A DNA stretch of 64,000 nt, taken from NCBI GenBank assembly GCA_038230835.1, contig JBBRMM010000011.1:55694-119693 (forward strand). The letters are read 5' to 3'. Source of the DNA: DASUHT01 sp038230835. GTDB taxonomy: Bacteria > Actinomycetota > Thermoleophilia > Gaiellales > JAICJC01. The notes under the pieces were generated by a model. That model made no database searches, was not told the DNA's origin, and saw only the letters and a list, made by a program, of their open reading frames with translations. The translations under genes and the position numbers were made by a program. Every line of letters begins with the position of its first letter. Position 1 is the first letter of the stretch. Below, in pieces: positions 23,782 to 32,243 of this stretch.

Positions 23782-24188
23782 ACTGAGTAGCGCTCGGCCG
23801 TGCAGCGGAGCTGGTCGCCGTCGGCCGGCACCTGGCCGATCTTCCACGGCAGCACCAGCGGGTCGCCGGCGTAGCGCGGGATCACGTGCACGTGGTAGTG
23901 AAAGACGGTCTGCCACGAGGCGGCGCCGTTGTTCTGCATGATCAGCACACCGTCCGCCCCCAGGGTGCGGACCGCCGCCTCGGCCAGTCGGCGGGCCATG
24001 CGGGCGCAGGCGGCGAGGTCGTCGTCGGACGCCTCGCGGATGTCCGGCGCGTGGGCTCGCGGAAGCACCAGCGCATGGCCGCGGGTGGCCGGGAAGATGT
24101 CCATGATCGCGATCGTCCGCTCGTCTTCGAAGACGCGCGTGGAGGGCAGCTCTCCGGCCACGATGCGGCAGAACAGGCAGTCGTCCAT
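23778..24188 (-). CDS. HIT-family nucleotide hydrolase
   Basis: This 136-residue protein has the histidine triad in FHYHVHVIPRYAGD (HxHxHxx) and the N-terminal CLFCRIVAGELPS pair of cysteines, as in HinT-like enzymes that cleave nucleoside phosphoramidates and AMP conjugates such as aminoacyl-adenylates. It is complete, starts at ATG 24188 and ends in TAA inside the palindrome at 23767. It is divergent from the rhamnose-locus glycosyltransferase. Confidence 0.93.
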   Translation of the reverse strand: MDDCLFCRIVAGELPSTRVFEDERTIAIMDIFPATRGHALVLPRAHAPDIREASDDDLAACARMARRLAEAAVRTLGADGVLIMQNNGAASWQTVFHYHVHVIPRYAGDPLVLPWKIGQVPADGDQLRCTAERYSV

Positions 24189-24214
24189 CGGCGGGAGTTT
24201 CGCACAACCGCCGG

Positions 24215-24227
24215 TATCCTCATCCGT
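24215..24227 (+). promoter_or_regulatory. -10 of the glycosyltransferase-rml operon
   Basis: TATCCT (24215-24220) ends 7 nt before GTG 24228 with no ribosome binding site. It is a likely leaderless promoter for the five-gene rhamnose unit. Confidence 0.5.
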
Positions 24228-25157
24228 GTGACCGACGTCACCATCTCGATCGTGTCAGGCGGCCGCCCCGAGCTGCTCGACGCCTGCCTGGCGTCGATTC
24301 CGGCCGCCGCCCGCGCTGTCACGGTCGACACCGTGGTGGTCGACAACGCGTCCCCGGACGGATTGCCGGGCGTCGCTGAGCGCGCCGGGGTCGAGATCCG
24401 CCGCAGTGAGCTGCGGCAGGGCTTCTCGGCCAATCACAACCTCGCCCTGCGGGGCGCGGCCGGCCGCTACCTGTTCGTGCTGAACGACGATACGGAGCTG
24501 CACGAAGGATGCCTCGATCGGCTGGTGGCCTTCATGGACCAGAACCCCGCGGTGGGCTGTGCCGGACCGCGCATCGTCCACGCCGACGGCCGGCTTCAGG
24601 CTTCAGCCTTCCGCTTCCCGACCCCGGCTCGGGTCGCGTTGACCGCGATCACGCTGCAGCGAGCCGGGTGGGTGCTCTCCGGCGGCGAGCGCATCCGCCG
24701 AGTGGACTGGGTGCACGGCGCCGCCATGCTGGTGCGGCGGTCGGCGTTCGAAGAGGTCGGTGGACTCGACGACAGCTTCTACATGTACCTGGAGGATGTC
24801 GACCTGTGCCGTCGCCTACGCGATCGCGGCTGGGAGGTCGCCTTCTTCCCCCGCGCTTCGCTCGTGCACTTCGAGAACTCGTCGACCGCCGACGTCCCCG
24901 AGCGGCGTATCGTTCAGCACGCCCGCAGTCGCAGCGTGTACACCCGCAAGCACCACGGCGATGCCGCCGAGCGCGCGGTGCAGGCGCTCACCGCCGGGAT
25001 GTTTGCCGGTCGCATCGGCGCCTCCAAGCTGCTGCGCCGCGACGCCGCCGAGCGTGCCCGGTTCGCGGCTCACATCCGTGCATCGCTTCGCCCGGATGCC
25101 CGCCCGGCCGTTGAGGAGGCGGCGGCCGAGCACAACACCCGGTCGGCTGCGGTATGA
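24228..25157 (+). CDS. Rhamnosyltransferase-like GT2 glycosyltransferase
   Basis: This 309-residue GT-A protein starts at GTG 24228. VTISIVSGGRPELLDACLAS opens it, VVVDNASPDG and FVLNDDTELHEGCL (DxD-type NDD) form the nucleotide-sugar site, and VHGAAMLVRRSAFEEVGGLD with YLEDVDLCRRLRDRGW is the acceptor-side signature of WbbL/RfbF-type enzymes. It leads directly into rmlB with a 4-nt overlap, so the donor is probably dTDP-L-rhamnose. Confidence 0.9.
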   Translation: MTDVTISIVSGGRPELLDACLASIPAAARAVTVDTVVVDNASPDGLPGVAERAGVEIRRSELRQGFSANHNLALRGAAGRYLFVLNDDTELHEGCLDRLVAFMDQNPAVGCAGPRIVHADGRLQASAFRFPTPARVALTAITLQRAGWVLSGGERIRRVDWVHGAAMLVRRSAFEEVGGLDDSFYMYLEDVDLCRRLRDRGWEVAFFPRASLVHFENSSTADVPERRIVQHARSRSVYTRKHHGDAAERAVQALTAGMFAGRIGASKLLRRDAAERARFAAHIRASLRPDARPAVEEAAAEHNTRSAAV

Positions 25158-26140
25158 GCGGGCGCGTCCTCGTGACCGGCGGGCTGGGCTTCATCGGGTC
25201 GGCGTTCGTGCGTGCGCTGGCGGCCGACGGTGAGCAGGTGCTGAACGTCGACGTCGACACCTACGCCGGCGACGAGCGGCGGCTGGCCGACGTCACGGGC
25301 GTTGAGACGGTGGGAGTGGACGTCGCCTCTGACGCGCTGGCCGAGCTGGTCGACCGGGAGCGCCCACCGCTGATCGTGCACTTCGCCGCCGAGTCACACG
25401 TCACCCGCAGCGAGGAGGCGGGCCGGGTGTTCTTCCATTCGAACGTCGAAGGCACGCGCCGCGTGCTCGAGGCAGCGGCCGCCGCGGGGGTGGCGCGGGT
25501 TGTGCACATGTCGACGGACGAGGTGTACGGGCCGTGTCCCGGGGTGCCGTTCGTGGAGGCGGACAAGCTCGAGGGAGAGGGCCGGGCGACCAGCGCCTAC
25601 GCCCGCTCCAAGGCTGTGGCCGACGACGTGGCGCGGTCGTTCGCCGACCGGCTGGACGTCGTCGTCGCCCGGCCGACCAACTGCATCGGACCGTGGCAGC
25701 ACCCCGAGAAGGCTGTCCCGCGCTGGGCCACCCGAGCAATCCGCGGTGGGCGGCTCCCGGTGTGGGGTGACGGCCGGCAGGTGCGCGACTGGATGTTCGT
25801 CACCGACGCGGTTGCGGCGCTGCGGTTGCTCGCCGAGCGCGGCGAGCGCGGCGGCGTGTACAACGTCGGCCCGGAGGCGGAGAACACCCCCAACATCGAG
25901 ATCGCCCGGATGGTGGCGAGGGCGGCGGGCCTGGACGCCGAGGCGGTCTATCTGTCGCACTACGACCGGCCCCAGCACGACCGCCGCTATGCAGTGGACT
26001 CGGGGCGTCTACGGGCGCTCGGGTGGCGTCCGCGCTACGACCTGGCCGGGGCGGTGTCGGCGACGGTCGCGTGGTATCGCGAGCGGGCCGACTGGTGGGA
26101 GTCGCTGGTGCCCGATGCGGAGGCCCTGTATGCCGACTGA
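25154..26140 (+). CDS. rmlB: dTDP-glucose 4,6-dehydratase
   Basis: This 328-residue short-chain dehydrogenase-type enzyme has the NAD site VTGGLGFIGSAF at the N-terminus, HFAAESHVTRS, STDEVYGP and the catalytic YARSK (Y-x-x-x-K). The DE pair in TDEVYG is used in the dehydration. It makes dTDP-4-keto-6-deoxyglucose, the second step to dTDP-L-rhamnose. It overlaps both neighbours. Confidence 0.93.
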   Translation: MSGRVLVTGGLGFIGSAFVRALAADGEQVLNVDVDTYAGDERRLADVTGVETVGVDVASDALAELVDRERPPLIVHFAAESHVTRSEEAGRVFFHSNVEGTRRVLEAAAAAGVARVVHMSTDEVYGPCPGVPFVEADKLEGEGRATSAYARSKAVADDVARSFADRLDVVVARPTNCIGPWQHPEKAVPRWATRAIRGGRLPVWGDGRQVRDWMFVTDAVAALRLLAERGERGGVYNVGPEAENTPNIEIARMVARAAGLDAEAVYLSHYDRPQHDRRYAVDSGRLRALGWRPRYDLAGAVSATVAWYRERADWWESLVPDAEALYAD

Positions 26141-26648
26141 GTCGGCCATCCCGGGCGTGTTGATCGATCGCCCTGCCGTGTTCGGCGACGAGCGCGGGCG
26201 GTTCGCGGAGATCTTCAGGGCCGCCCGGATGCCGGCCGCGTTTGTGCAGTCCAACCATTCCCGCTCGTCGGCAGGTGTGTTGCGTGGCCTGCACTACCAC
26301 TGCCATCAGGCGGATCTGTGGTATCTGGTGAGCGGGCGTGCCCAGGTGGCGCTCGCGGATCTGCGCCGGCGAGACCGGGCTCCCCGCGTCGAGAGCTTCG
26401 TGCTGAACGCCGAGACGCCGACCAGCGTCTATATACCCGAGGGAGTCGCACACGGCTATCTGGCGCTGACCGAGATCGACCTCATCTACTGGGTGACCGG
26501 TGAGTACGACCCCTCGGACGAGCGCGGGGTGGCCTGGAACGACCCCACTCTCGCGGTTCCGTGGCAGCTCGACGGCGAACCGGTGGTGAGCGCTCGCGAT
26601 GCCGCCAACCCGACCCTGCAGTGGGATCTGATCCCGTCATTTGCGTAA
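26130..26648 (+). CDS. rmlC: dTDP-4-dehydrorhamnose 3,5-epimerase
   Basis: This 172-residue cupin has FVQSNHSRSSAGVLRGLHYH, in which the last His is the catalytic base, and VYIPEGVAHGYLALTEIDLI later. It starts at ATG 26130, inside the last codons of rmlB. It epimerises C3 and C5 of the 4-keto sugar. Length and motifs are normal. Confidence 0.93.
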   Translation: MPTESAIPGVLIDRPAVFGDERGRFAEIFRAARMPAAFVQSNHSRSSAGVLRGLHYHCHQADLWYLVSGRAQVALADLRRRDRAPRVESFVLNAETPTSVYIPEGVAHGYLALTEIDLIYWVTGEYDPSDERGVAWNDPTLAVPWQLDGEPVVSARDAANPTLQWDLIPSFA

Positions 26649-27424
26649 CCGGTGCGGACGGCCAGGTTGGCCGCGCGCTGCGGCATCACCTCCCGTCCGC
26701 GCGGTTCCTCACGCGTGCAGAGCTCGACGTTACCGACCAGCGTGCGGTGCGCCACCTGGTGGGCGGCGCCGACCTCGCGATCCACTGCGCCGCCATGACC
26801 GACGTCGATGGCTGCGAGCGCGACCCCGACGGCGCGGCGGCGGTCAACTCGTGGGGTGCCGCCCACGTGGCGACGGCCGCCCGCCGGGTGATTCAGCTGT
26901 CGACGGATTACGTGTTCGACGGCAGTGCGGCGGGCTGTTATTCCGAGGATGCCGCGACCGCGCCCACATCGGTGTACGGGCGCACCAAGCTGGACGGCGA
27001 GCGGGCCGTGCTCGAGGCGGGCGGCAACCTGGTCGTGCGCACGGCTTGGGTGTACGGCGAGGGGCGCAATTTTCTCCGCTCGATCGTCGCCGCCGAGGCG
27101 GACGGGCGGCCGCTGAGGGTGGTGGCCGACCAGCGGGGACGACCGACCTGGGCCGAGGATCTGGCCCGCGCTCTGGGCCACCTGGCGGGGCGCACCGACG
27201 AGGGCGTGGTGCACGTCACCGGTGACGGCGAGCCGTGCTCCTGGGCAGATCTCGCCGAGTTCGCCGTCGGCCACCCGGTGCAGCGGATTTCGAGCGCCGA
27301 GTGGGCGGCACCGGCACCGCGGCCGGCCAACAGCGTGCTCTCGCTCGATCGAGCGCGCACGCTCGGGGTTCCTCTGGCAGACTGGCGCACGTCGGTCGCG
27401 ACCTATCTGAAGGGACTCTCGTGA
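26621..27424 (+). CDS. rmlD: dTDP-4-dehydrorhamnose reductase
   Basis: This 267-residue protein reads ICVTGADGQVGRALRHHL at the N-terminus, then STDYVFDG and the catalytic YGRTK. The start is not obvious. GTG 26621 gives an 8-residue lead and a 28-nt overlap with rmlC, while an ATT at 26639 would also place the NADPH site at the very N-terminus. There is no ribosome binding site for either. It completes dTDP-L-rhamnose synthesis. Confidence 0.9.
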   Translation: MGSDPVICVTGADGQVGRALRHHLPSARFLTRAELDVTDQRAVRHLVGGADLAIHCAAMTDVDGCERDPDGAAAVNSWGAAHVATAARRVIQLSTDYVFDGSAAGCYSEDAATAPTSVYGRTKLDGERAVLEAGGNLVVRTAWVYGEGRNFLRSIVAAEADGRPLRVVADQRGRPTWAEDLARALGHLAGRTDEGVVHVTGDGEPCSWADLAEFAVGHPVQRISSAEWAAPAPRPANSVLSLDRARTLGVPLADWRTSVATYLKGLS

Positions 27425-28149
27425 AAGGTGTGGTGCTCGCGGGCGGGTACGGAACCCGGCTTGCCCCGATGACCAGGGTGGTCAACAAGCACCTGCTGGA
27501 CGTGTTCGACCAGCCGATGGTGTACTACCCGCTCCGGGCGCTGGCGCAGGCGGGTATTAGCGACGTGGTACTGGTCACCGGGGCTGAGATCGACCAGTTC
27601 CGTGCGCTGCTCGGGGACGGCGGAGACCTGGGCGTGCGGATCGAATACGTGCAGCAGCCGGGCGCCGGTGGGATCGCCGAGGCGCTCGGCCTCGTCCGGC
27701 CGCACGCCGACGGCGAAAGTCTGGTCGCGATCCTGGGCGATAATCTCTACCAGGATGACCTGACCCCGTATGTCGAGGCATTCGCGCGGCAGGGCGGTGG
27801 GGCGCGGATCCTCCTCAAGCAGGTCGAGGACGCGCGCAGGTTCGGCGTCGCCACCGTCGAGGGCGACCGGATCACCGAGATCGTGGAGAAGCCCGCCGAG
27901 CCGAGCAGCGATCTGGCGGTGACCGGCTGCTACATGTACGACCCCGAGGTGTTCGACGTCATCACCGGCCTGCGCCCGTCCGGTCGCGGTGAGCTCGAGA
28001 TCACCGACGTCAACAATGCCTACATCGCCCGCGGTCAGATGCATTTCGACGTCCTCCGCGGATGGTGGACGGACGCTGGCACCCATCCCAGCAAGCTCAA
28101 GGCGTCGATCCTGGTCGCCCTCACCAAGGGCGTCACCTTTCACGCCTGA
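27421..28149 (+). CDS. rmlA: Glucose-1-phosphate thymidylyltransferase
   Basis: This 242-residue nucleotidyltransferase starts at GTG 27421, overlapping rmlD (GTGA). KGVVLAGGYGTRLAPMTRVV is the nucleotide loop, NKHLLDVFDQPMVYYPL follows, and ILGDNLYQDDL, VEKPAEP and WWTDAGTHPSKL are substrate contacts. It is about 50 residues shorter than E. coli RmlA because the C-terminal allosteric helices are missing, as in many Actinomycetota and archaeal forms. Placing rmlA last is unusual but the set is complete. Confidence 0.92.
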   Translation: MKGVVLAGGYGTRLAPMTRVVNKHLLDVFDQPMVYYPLRALAQAGISDVVLVTGAEIDQFRALLGDGGDLGVRIEYVQQPGAGGIAEALGLVRPHADGESLVAILGDNLYQDDLTPYVEAFARQGGGARILLKQVEDARRFGVATVEGDRITEIVEKPAEPSSDLAVTGCYMYDPEVFDVITGLRPSGRGELEITDVNNAYIARGQMHFDVLRGWWTDAGTHPSKLKASILVALTKGVTFHA

Positions 28150-28197
28150 CGCCTAATACGCTCCCTGCGGATGTGCATTCGAGGAAGGGGTGGCGAG

Positions 28198-28536
28198 ATG
28201 AAGTACGCGCTTTTCATCTGCGTCGAGGAGGGTGTCGAGCCCTCTGACGAAGAGGGACGGGCCATTCCAGGTGCGGTCGAGGAGTGGGCGACCGAAATGA
28301 CGGCGAGGGGTGTGCGACTAGGTGGCTGGCCGCTCGCTCCGGTTTCTGTTGCGACGACCATCCGGGTTCGCGATGGTCACGTACAGTGTTCTCAAGAATC
28401 ATTCGCCGATCCGACGAACCGCATTGCCGGTTTCAACATCTTGGAGTGCGCGGGCGCCGATGAAGCGCTAGAGGTAGCGGAGCGGCACTCTGTGGCTCGG
28501 TTCGGGACAGTCGAGATCCGAGAAATGGTGGAGTAA
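28198..28536 (+). CDS. YCII-related (DGPF) domain protein
   Basis: This 112-residue protein begins MKYALFICVEEGVEPSDEEG, with GGWPLAPVSVATTIRVRDG and FNILECAGADEALEVAERH typical of the YCII/DGPF fold. ATG 28198 has GGAAGGGGTGG before it. Such proteins often sit beside ECF sigma factors of the ECF41/SigJ kind, and one lies 1.2 kb away on the opposite strand. No enzyme activity is established for this subgroup. The codon use is less GC-biased than in the rhamnose genes, hinting at an accessory region from here on. Confidence 0.85.
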   Translation: MKYALFICVEEGVEPSDEEGRAIPGAVEEWATEMTARGVRLGGWPLAPVSVATTIRVRDGHVQCSQESFADPTNRIAGFNILECAGADEALEVAERHSVARFGTVEIREMVE

Positions 28537-28729
28537 CGCCACAGTGCCGGACTGTGCCGATAATCGCGAAGCTTTGGGCGGCGGGGCCGCTTAGCGGCTG
28601 CACAGGCGGCTAACCCGGCCTTGTGCATAGTTGAAGTACTCCGTAGGCGGTCCCCGGCTCGACCAGGCGTCGCTGTTACGCCCGTCGACAGGCGGCTGCA
28701 CGTGGCGGTGCACACCGCCCTCATGTGGC
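28537..28729. other. Convergent intergenic region
   Basis: No gene is visible in this stretch. It holds a small hairpin GCCGCT-T-AGCGGC (28586-28598) and an imperfect one with TGCACA arms just after it, either of which may end the YCII transcript. Confidence 0.5.
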
Positions 28730-29704
28730 TCAGTTGGAGGGCCCTCTCAGCAGCAGGAAGATCGTACCGCCGACATTTTCGGAGATGGTTGTGCAGGTGG
28801 CCGTGTTGTCCGGAATCTGGATCAGCTCGAACTGGTGGGCATTCTCGGAGAGGCCGAGCTCGTTGGCCGCCGACCGAACCTGCGTGGCCGTCGCATTGAG
28901 CGGGGCGCACTGCTGGGCGATGGCACGTAGCTTCGCCGCCAGCTTCTCCACGATGGAGTCAGCAGGCCCTGGGCCACCGAGGGTACGAAGCCCCACGGTG
29001 TGGTTGGTCGGGTCGAGGATGCCGGTGAGCACACACGGTCCCGTGTCACTCGCGGGGGGAGCCTGCACGGTCCAGCCACCCATGCCGAAGCGAGTCAGCG
29101 CCTGCTGAGTCATCTGGGTGGCGGTGGCGTCGTTGTAGCAGCCCGAGTTCAGGCCGGTCACATAGTCGTCCAGCCACTGCTGCATCTCGACCATCGATAC
29201 GTTCTGCGTCGCACCGGCGGGCAGGCGGGTGAAGCCGGATGGAGGCGTCTCGTCGGCCGGCAACACGCTGACGCCGCCGTCGCCGTTGTCGTAGGCGACG
29301 AGAGGAGGCGCGGGGCTTCCCGTGTCCCTCTGCCACCGTGCGGAGCAGTCGGCGACAGGATCACCCGTGGCCGACGGGATGACCGCCGACGAGCCCTGAA
29401 TCTCGCATTGCACGCTCACGGTGTCGCGGGCCGACGACGTGACGAGAGCCCAGCCGACTGCGGTGGCGCTGAGCACCACAACGGCGGCGGTGAGTGTGAC
29501 CAGCAACCGCCCGTGCCGTCGGGCGATCTGAAGTCTGGGAAATGTGAGCGCCGTCCGAAGCCCGGAAGGACGTGAGTCGAGAGACCGCACGACCTCCCGC
29601 ATCAGGATCTCCTTCCGCATGGCGACGCGCTCAGCGGAGAGAGGGCGCACGGAGGGTGCCGGCGCGAGCGCTCGCAGCTTTTCGAGTTCGAGAAGGTCAT
29701 CCAT
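28730..29704 (-). CDS. Membrane-anchored partner of the ECF sigma factor (putative anti-sigma)
   Basis: This 324-residue protein has a cytoplasmic N-terminus of about 70 residues (MDDLLELEKLRALAPAPSVR), one transmembrane helix (about 73-92, LLVTLTAAVVVLSATAVGWA) and an extracytoplasmic domain of about 230 residues with five to six cysteines. The ATG shares one base with the stop of the upstream sigma gene. No zinc HxxxCxxC motif is visible, so it is not a classical ZAS anti-sigma factor, but gene order and topology fit a membrane sensor holding the sigma factor. Confidence 0.7.
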   Translation of the reverse strand: MDDLLELEKLRALAPAPSVRPLSAERVAMRKEILMREVVRSLDSRPSGLRTALTFPRLQIARRHGRLLVTLTAAVVVLSATAVGWALVTSSARDTVSVQCEIQGSSAVIPSATGDPVADCSARWQRDTGSPAPPLVAYDNGDGGVSVLPADETPPSGFTRLPAGATQNVSMVEMQQWLDDYVTGLNSGCYNDATATQMTQQALTRFGMGGWTVQAPPASDTGPCVLTGILDPTNHTVGLRTLGGPGPADSIVEKLAAKLRAIAQQCAPLNATATQVRSAANELGLSENAHQFELIQIPDNTATCTTISENVGGTIFLLLRGPSN

Positions 29705-30330
29705 CAGACCCAGCCTTCCTTCCTAGGGCGAACGCTTGTGCTTTCGCTCGGTACATCCCCGCTTTCGACCCCTGGTTCCCCCAGCGCGAGCCGAAGCCGG
29801 CTCCGTGCCCGCGAGAGGCGCGACCGAACCGTGCCGACCGGAATGCCCAACGCGGCGGCCGCCTGCTGGTAGGAGAGCTCCTCCCACACGCACAGGACGA
29901 ACAACTCCTGATCACTCTCGGGGAGCGACCTCAGAGCCTCGCCGACTCGATCCGCGCGACTCGCGCCGTCCAACCGGTCGGCGATCTCGTCGGAGGGATC
30001 CGGCTCGACTCGCGGGACAGGCACCCGAGCCATCCCCGCTCGCCGACGATCGACGCCCCGCAGGTGGCGGCGCACGAGATTGGCAGCGATCCCGTACAGC
30101 CACGGGACGGGGCCCTCTGCGCCGCACTGCATGTCAGCCCTGCGACGCCAGGCGTGAAGAAAGGTCGTCGACATGAGATCCTCCGCCGCGCTTCGGTCGC
30201 CTACCCTGCGGACGCAGAACCTGAAGATCGTGTTGGTGTGACGATCGAACAACCGCTCGAAAGCCTGAGGCTCGCCGGACACGACGCGCTCCCAGAGCTC
30301 GGCGTCCGCCGGCTCCTTGCCGTCACCCAT
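29704..30330 (-). CDS. ECF RNA polymerase sigma factor
   Basis: This 208-residue protein starts at ATG 30330 (MGDGKEPADAELWERVVSGE). Region 2 reads FERLFDRHTNTIFRFCVRRV, then AAEDLMSTTFLHAWRR. Region 4 reads LRSLPESDQELFVLCVWEEL, then AAALGIPVGTVRSRLSRARS. It directs transcription of a small regulon and is normally held by the downstream membrane protein. Region 2 is of the ordinary ECF type. It is divergent from the FAD oxidase across 464 bp. Confidence 0.92.
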   Translation of the reverse strand: MGDGKEPADAELWERVVSGEPQAFERLFDRHTNTIFRFCVRRVGDRSAAEDLMSTTFLHAWRRRADMQCGAEGPVPWLYGIAANLVRRHLRGVDRRRAGMARVPVPRVEPDPSDEIADRLDGASRADRVGEALRSLPESDQELFVLCVWEELSYQQAAAALGIPVGTVRSRLSRARSRLRLALGEPGVESGDVPSESTSVRPRKEGWV

Positions 30331-30794
30331 CTCGGTCCCATAGTCGCATACCCAACTAATCCCCGCGGGCGCCCCTTCGGTTCCCGCACGGGACCGTCTC
30401 CATTCGGTGCGGGCAGCACGAGAACTGAGGCGGAGAGTAGCTGCCGGGGCGATGCGGGTGCGCGCGGCGGCTTCGTCAGCGACAGTCGATAACGGCGCGG
30501 TCGGACACCGGCACCCGGAAGCCCTTGCCGACCCGGCGCACCATCGGCGCACCCCTCGACCTGTTACTACCCGTACGGGGTCTGATCCCGGGGTGGGGTG
30601 CGGGTGGCCACCCGAACGGGTGGGTGTGTCGGCGGGCGCGATGGTGGCGGAGGCGTGCGTGTGTCGTTTCCCCCCGCGACCCATCGGGTAACCGTCTAGC
30701 CTTAGGATTCGTCGGAGAAGGCATCCGCAATACTTGTTCGAGGCAACGTGTGATTACGGTTGCATCGGGTGAGGGCGGGTGAGAGTGTGCGCGT
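30331..30794. other. 464-bp intergenic region before the FAD oxidase
   Basis: No convincing gene is present. It carries copy 1 of the 25-bp dispersed repeat (30571-30595), the perfect palindrome GGGTGGCCACCC (30602-30613) and presumably the promoters of the sigma factor (minus) and the FAD oxidase (plus). Its length is unusual in such a compact genome. Confidence 0.6.
30571..30595 (+). repeat. 25-bp dispersed repeat, copy 1
   Basis: This matches 33268-33292 at 23 of 25 positions in the same orientation. The core GGGGTCTGATCCC is a near palindrome, perfect in copy 2. The two copies bracket a 2.7-kb segment with two genes. Confidence 0.75.
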
Positions 30795-32117
30795 GTGATC
30801 GTCGAGAAATCGGCAGACGCGCTCGAGTCCGTCACTGAGGACTTTGGCCACGTGCTTCGTGGTTCGCCCGAGGGAATCGTCCGCCCGCGGTCGGCTGAGG
30901 ACGTCGTGGAGGCTGTGAGGGAAGCGGCCTCGTCGGGTTCGAGGCTGACGCTGCGGGGAGTCGGTCACAGCGCGGGTGGCCAGGCGCTTGCGGTGGACTC
31001 GGTGGTGGTCGACCTGTCGGAGATGCGTGGCGTTGGACGCGTTGACTTGGAGCGTGGGACGATCCGTTGCGAGGCCGGTGCGCGGTTGCGGGAGGTTGTT
31101 GCGGCGACGCTGACGCGTGGCCTGCTGCCGCGCGCGCTCACTAATCTGCTCGATCTGACGGTGGGTGGTCTGCTCTCGGTCGGTGGGATTGGGCCGGGGA
31201 GTCACCAGTACGGCCCGGTAGTCGCGAACGTGGCAGCGCTTGAGGTGGTGACGGGCGACGGCTCGCTGAGGCGCTGCTCGCGCACCGAGGCTCGCGAGCT
31301 GTATGACGCGGTGCTGGGTGGGCTCGGCCGGTGTGGCGCGATCGTCTCGGCGGAGTTGGAGCTGCGTCGGGTTCGCTCGCGCGTCCGCACCTACTACTTG
31401 CTCTACGACGACGTCCGGCGGTGGATGGCAGACCAGCAGGCGCTCGCGCGCACCGATGGCGTCAGCTCCATGGAGGGTTTCTGCTCACCGAGCATGCAGG
31501 GTCTGCGTGGGATCGGTGGTCGGCGCGCGGGCTTTGTGGAGTGGTTCTTTCCGCTGCAGGTCTCGTTCGAGTTCGATGAGGAGGCGCCGCAGCTGCCAAA
31601 GCAGCTGTCGCCCTACCGCGTCCTGCACGTCGAGGACGACGAGATCACTCACTTCCCAGCTCGTCACGACACGCGCTTTGAGATGGTCCGGCGGCTCGGG
31701 GCGTGGGAGCGCCCCCACCCGTACGTTGGAGCGTTCATCGGGGCTGAGGCGCTAGTCGAGGTGCTGCCCGCGGTACTGGACGCCCTGCCGTTGGGCGAGG
31801 GTCATCGCGGCACCTTCTTCGTCGCTGCCGACGCCGCGCCGCCGCTGATGGCGCTGCCCGACGCTCAGGACGTCGTTTTTTTGGCCGTGATCTACCCCCA
31901 GATCCTGCCGCAGTTCCTCGATGGCACCCTCGCGGCGTTCCAGCGCGCGGGCGACATCCTCATCGACGCCGGCGGCAAGCGCTATGTCGCCGACTGGCTG
32001 GGGGACATGGGTGAAGACGACTGGCGTCGGCACTTCGGCTCGCGCCACGAATGGTGGGTCGAGTCGAAGCGGAGATTCGATCCGTACGGCGTCTTCTGCT
32101 CACTTCTGCTGCCATGA
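30795..32117 (+). CDS. FAD-linked oxidase of the PCMH type (cytokinin dehydrogenase-like)
   Basis: This is a 440-residue protein. Residues about 25-200 form the PCMH FAD-binding domain: GIVRPRSAEDVVEAVREA, then TLRGVGHSAGGQAL, where the His of GHS is the usual covalent FAD anchor, and GGLLSVGGIGPGSHQYGP. The C-terminal half ends KRRFDPYGVFCSLLLP, the placement seen in plant-type cytokinin oxidases (R/K-x-DP). It would oxidise an amine or alcohol. No signal peptide is visible. GTG 30795 follows a GA-rich stretch. It is followed by a secreted protein on the same strand. Confidence 0.85.
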   Translation: MIVEKSADALESVTEDFGHVLRGSPEGIVRPRSAEDVVEAVREAASSGSRLTLRGVGHSAGGQALAVDSVVVDLSEMRGVGRVDLERGTIRCEAGARLREVVAATLTRGLLPRALTNLLDLTVGGLLSVGGIGPGSHQYGPVVANVAALEVVTGDGSLRRCSRTEARELYDAVLGGLGRCGAIVSAELELRRVRSRVRTYYLLYDDVRRWMADQQALARTDGVSSMEGFCSPSMQGLRGIGGRRAGFVEWFFPLQVSFEFDEEAPQLPKQLSPYRVLHVEDDEITHFPARHDTRFEMVRRLGAWERPHPYVGAFIGAEALVEVLPAVLDALPLGEGHRGTFFVAADAAPPLMALPDAQDVVFLAVIYPQILPQFLDGTLAAFQRAGDILIDAGGKRYVADWLGDMGEDDWRRHFGSRHEWWVESKRRFDPYGVFCSLLLP

Positions 32118-32243
32118 CACTGGACGAGGCGTGTCCCGGCGGTCTTGCCGAGTTGACGGCGTGATGGGTGTTTGAGAGGATTGACGAAGGGTCGGATGAG
32201 GACGCGCCTTGCCTCGTTCGAGTCCACCAAGGGGGGTGTTCAG
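32118..32243 (+). promoter_or_regulatory. Gap between FAD oxidase and secreted repeat protein
   Basis: These 126 bp contain no gene. They end in AAGGGGGGTG, a strong Shine-Dalgarno 5-6 nt before ATG 32244, which favours that start over in-frame upstream alternatives. Confidence 0.5.
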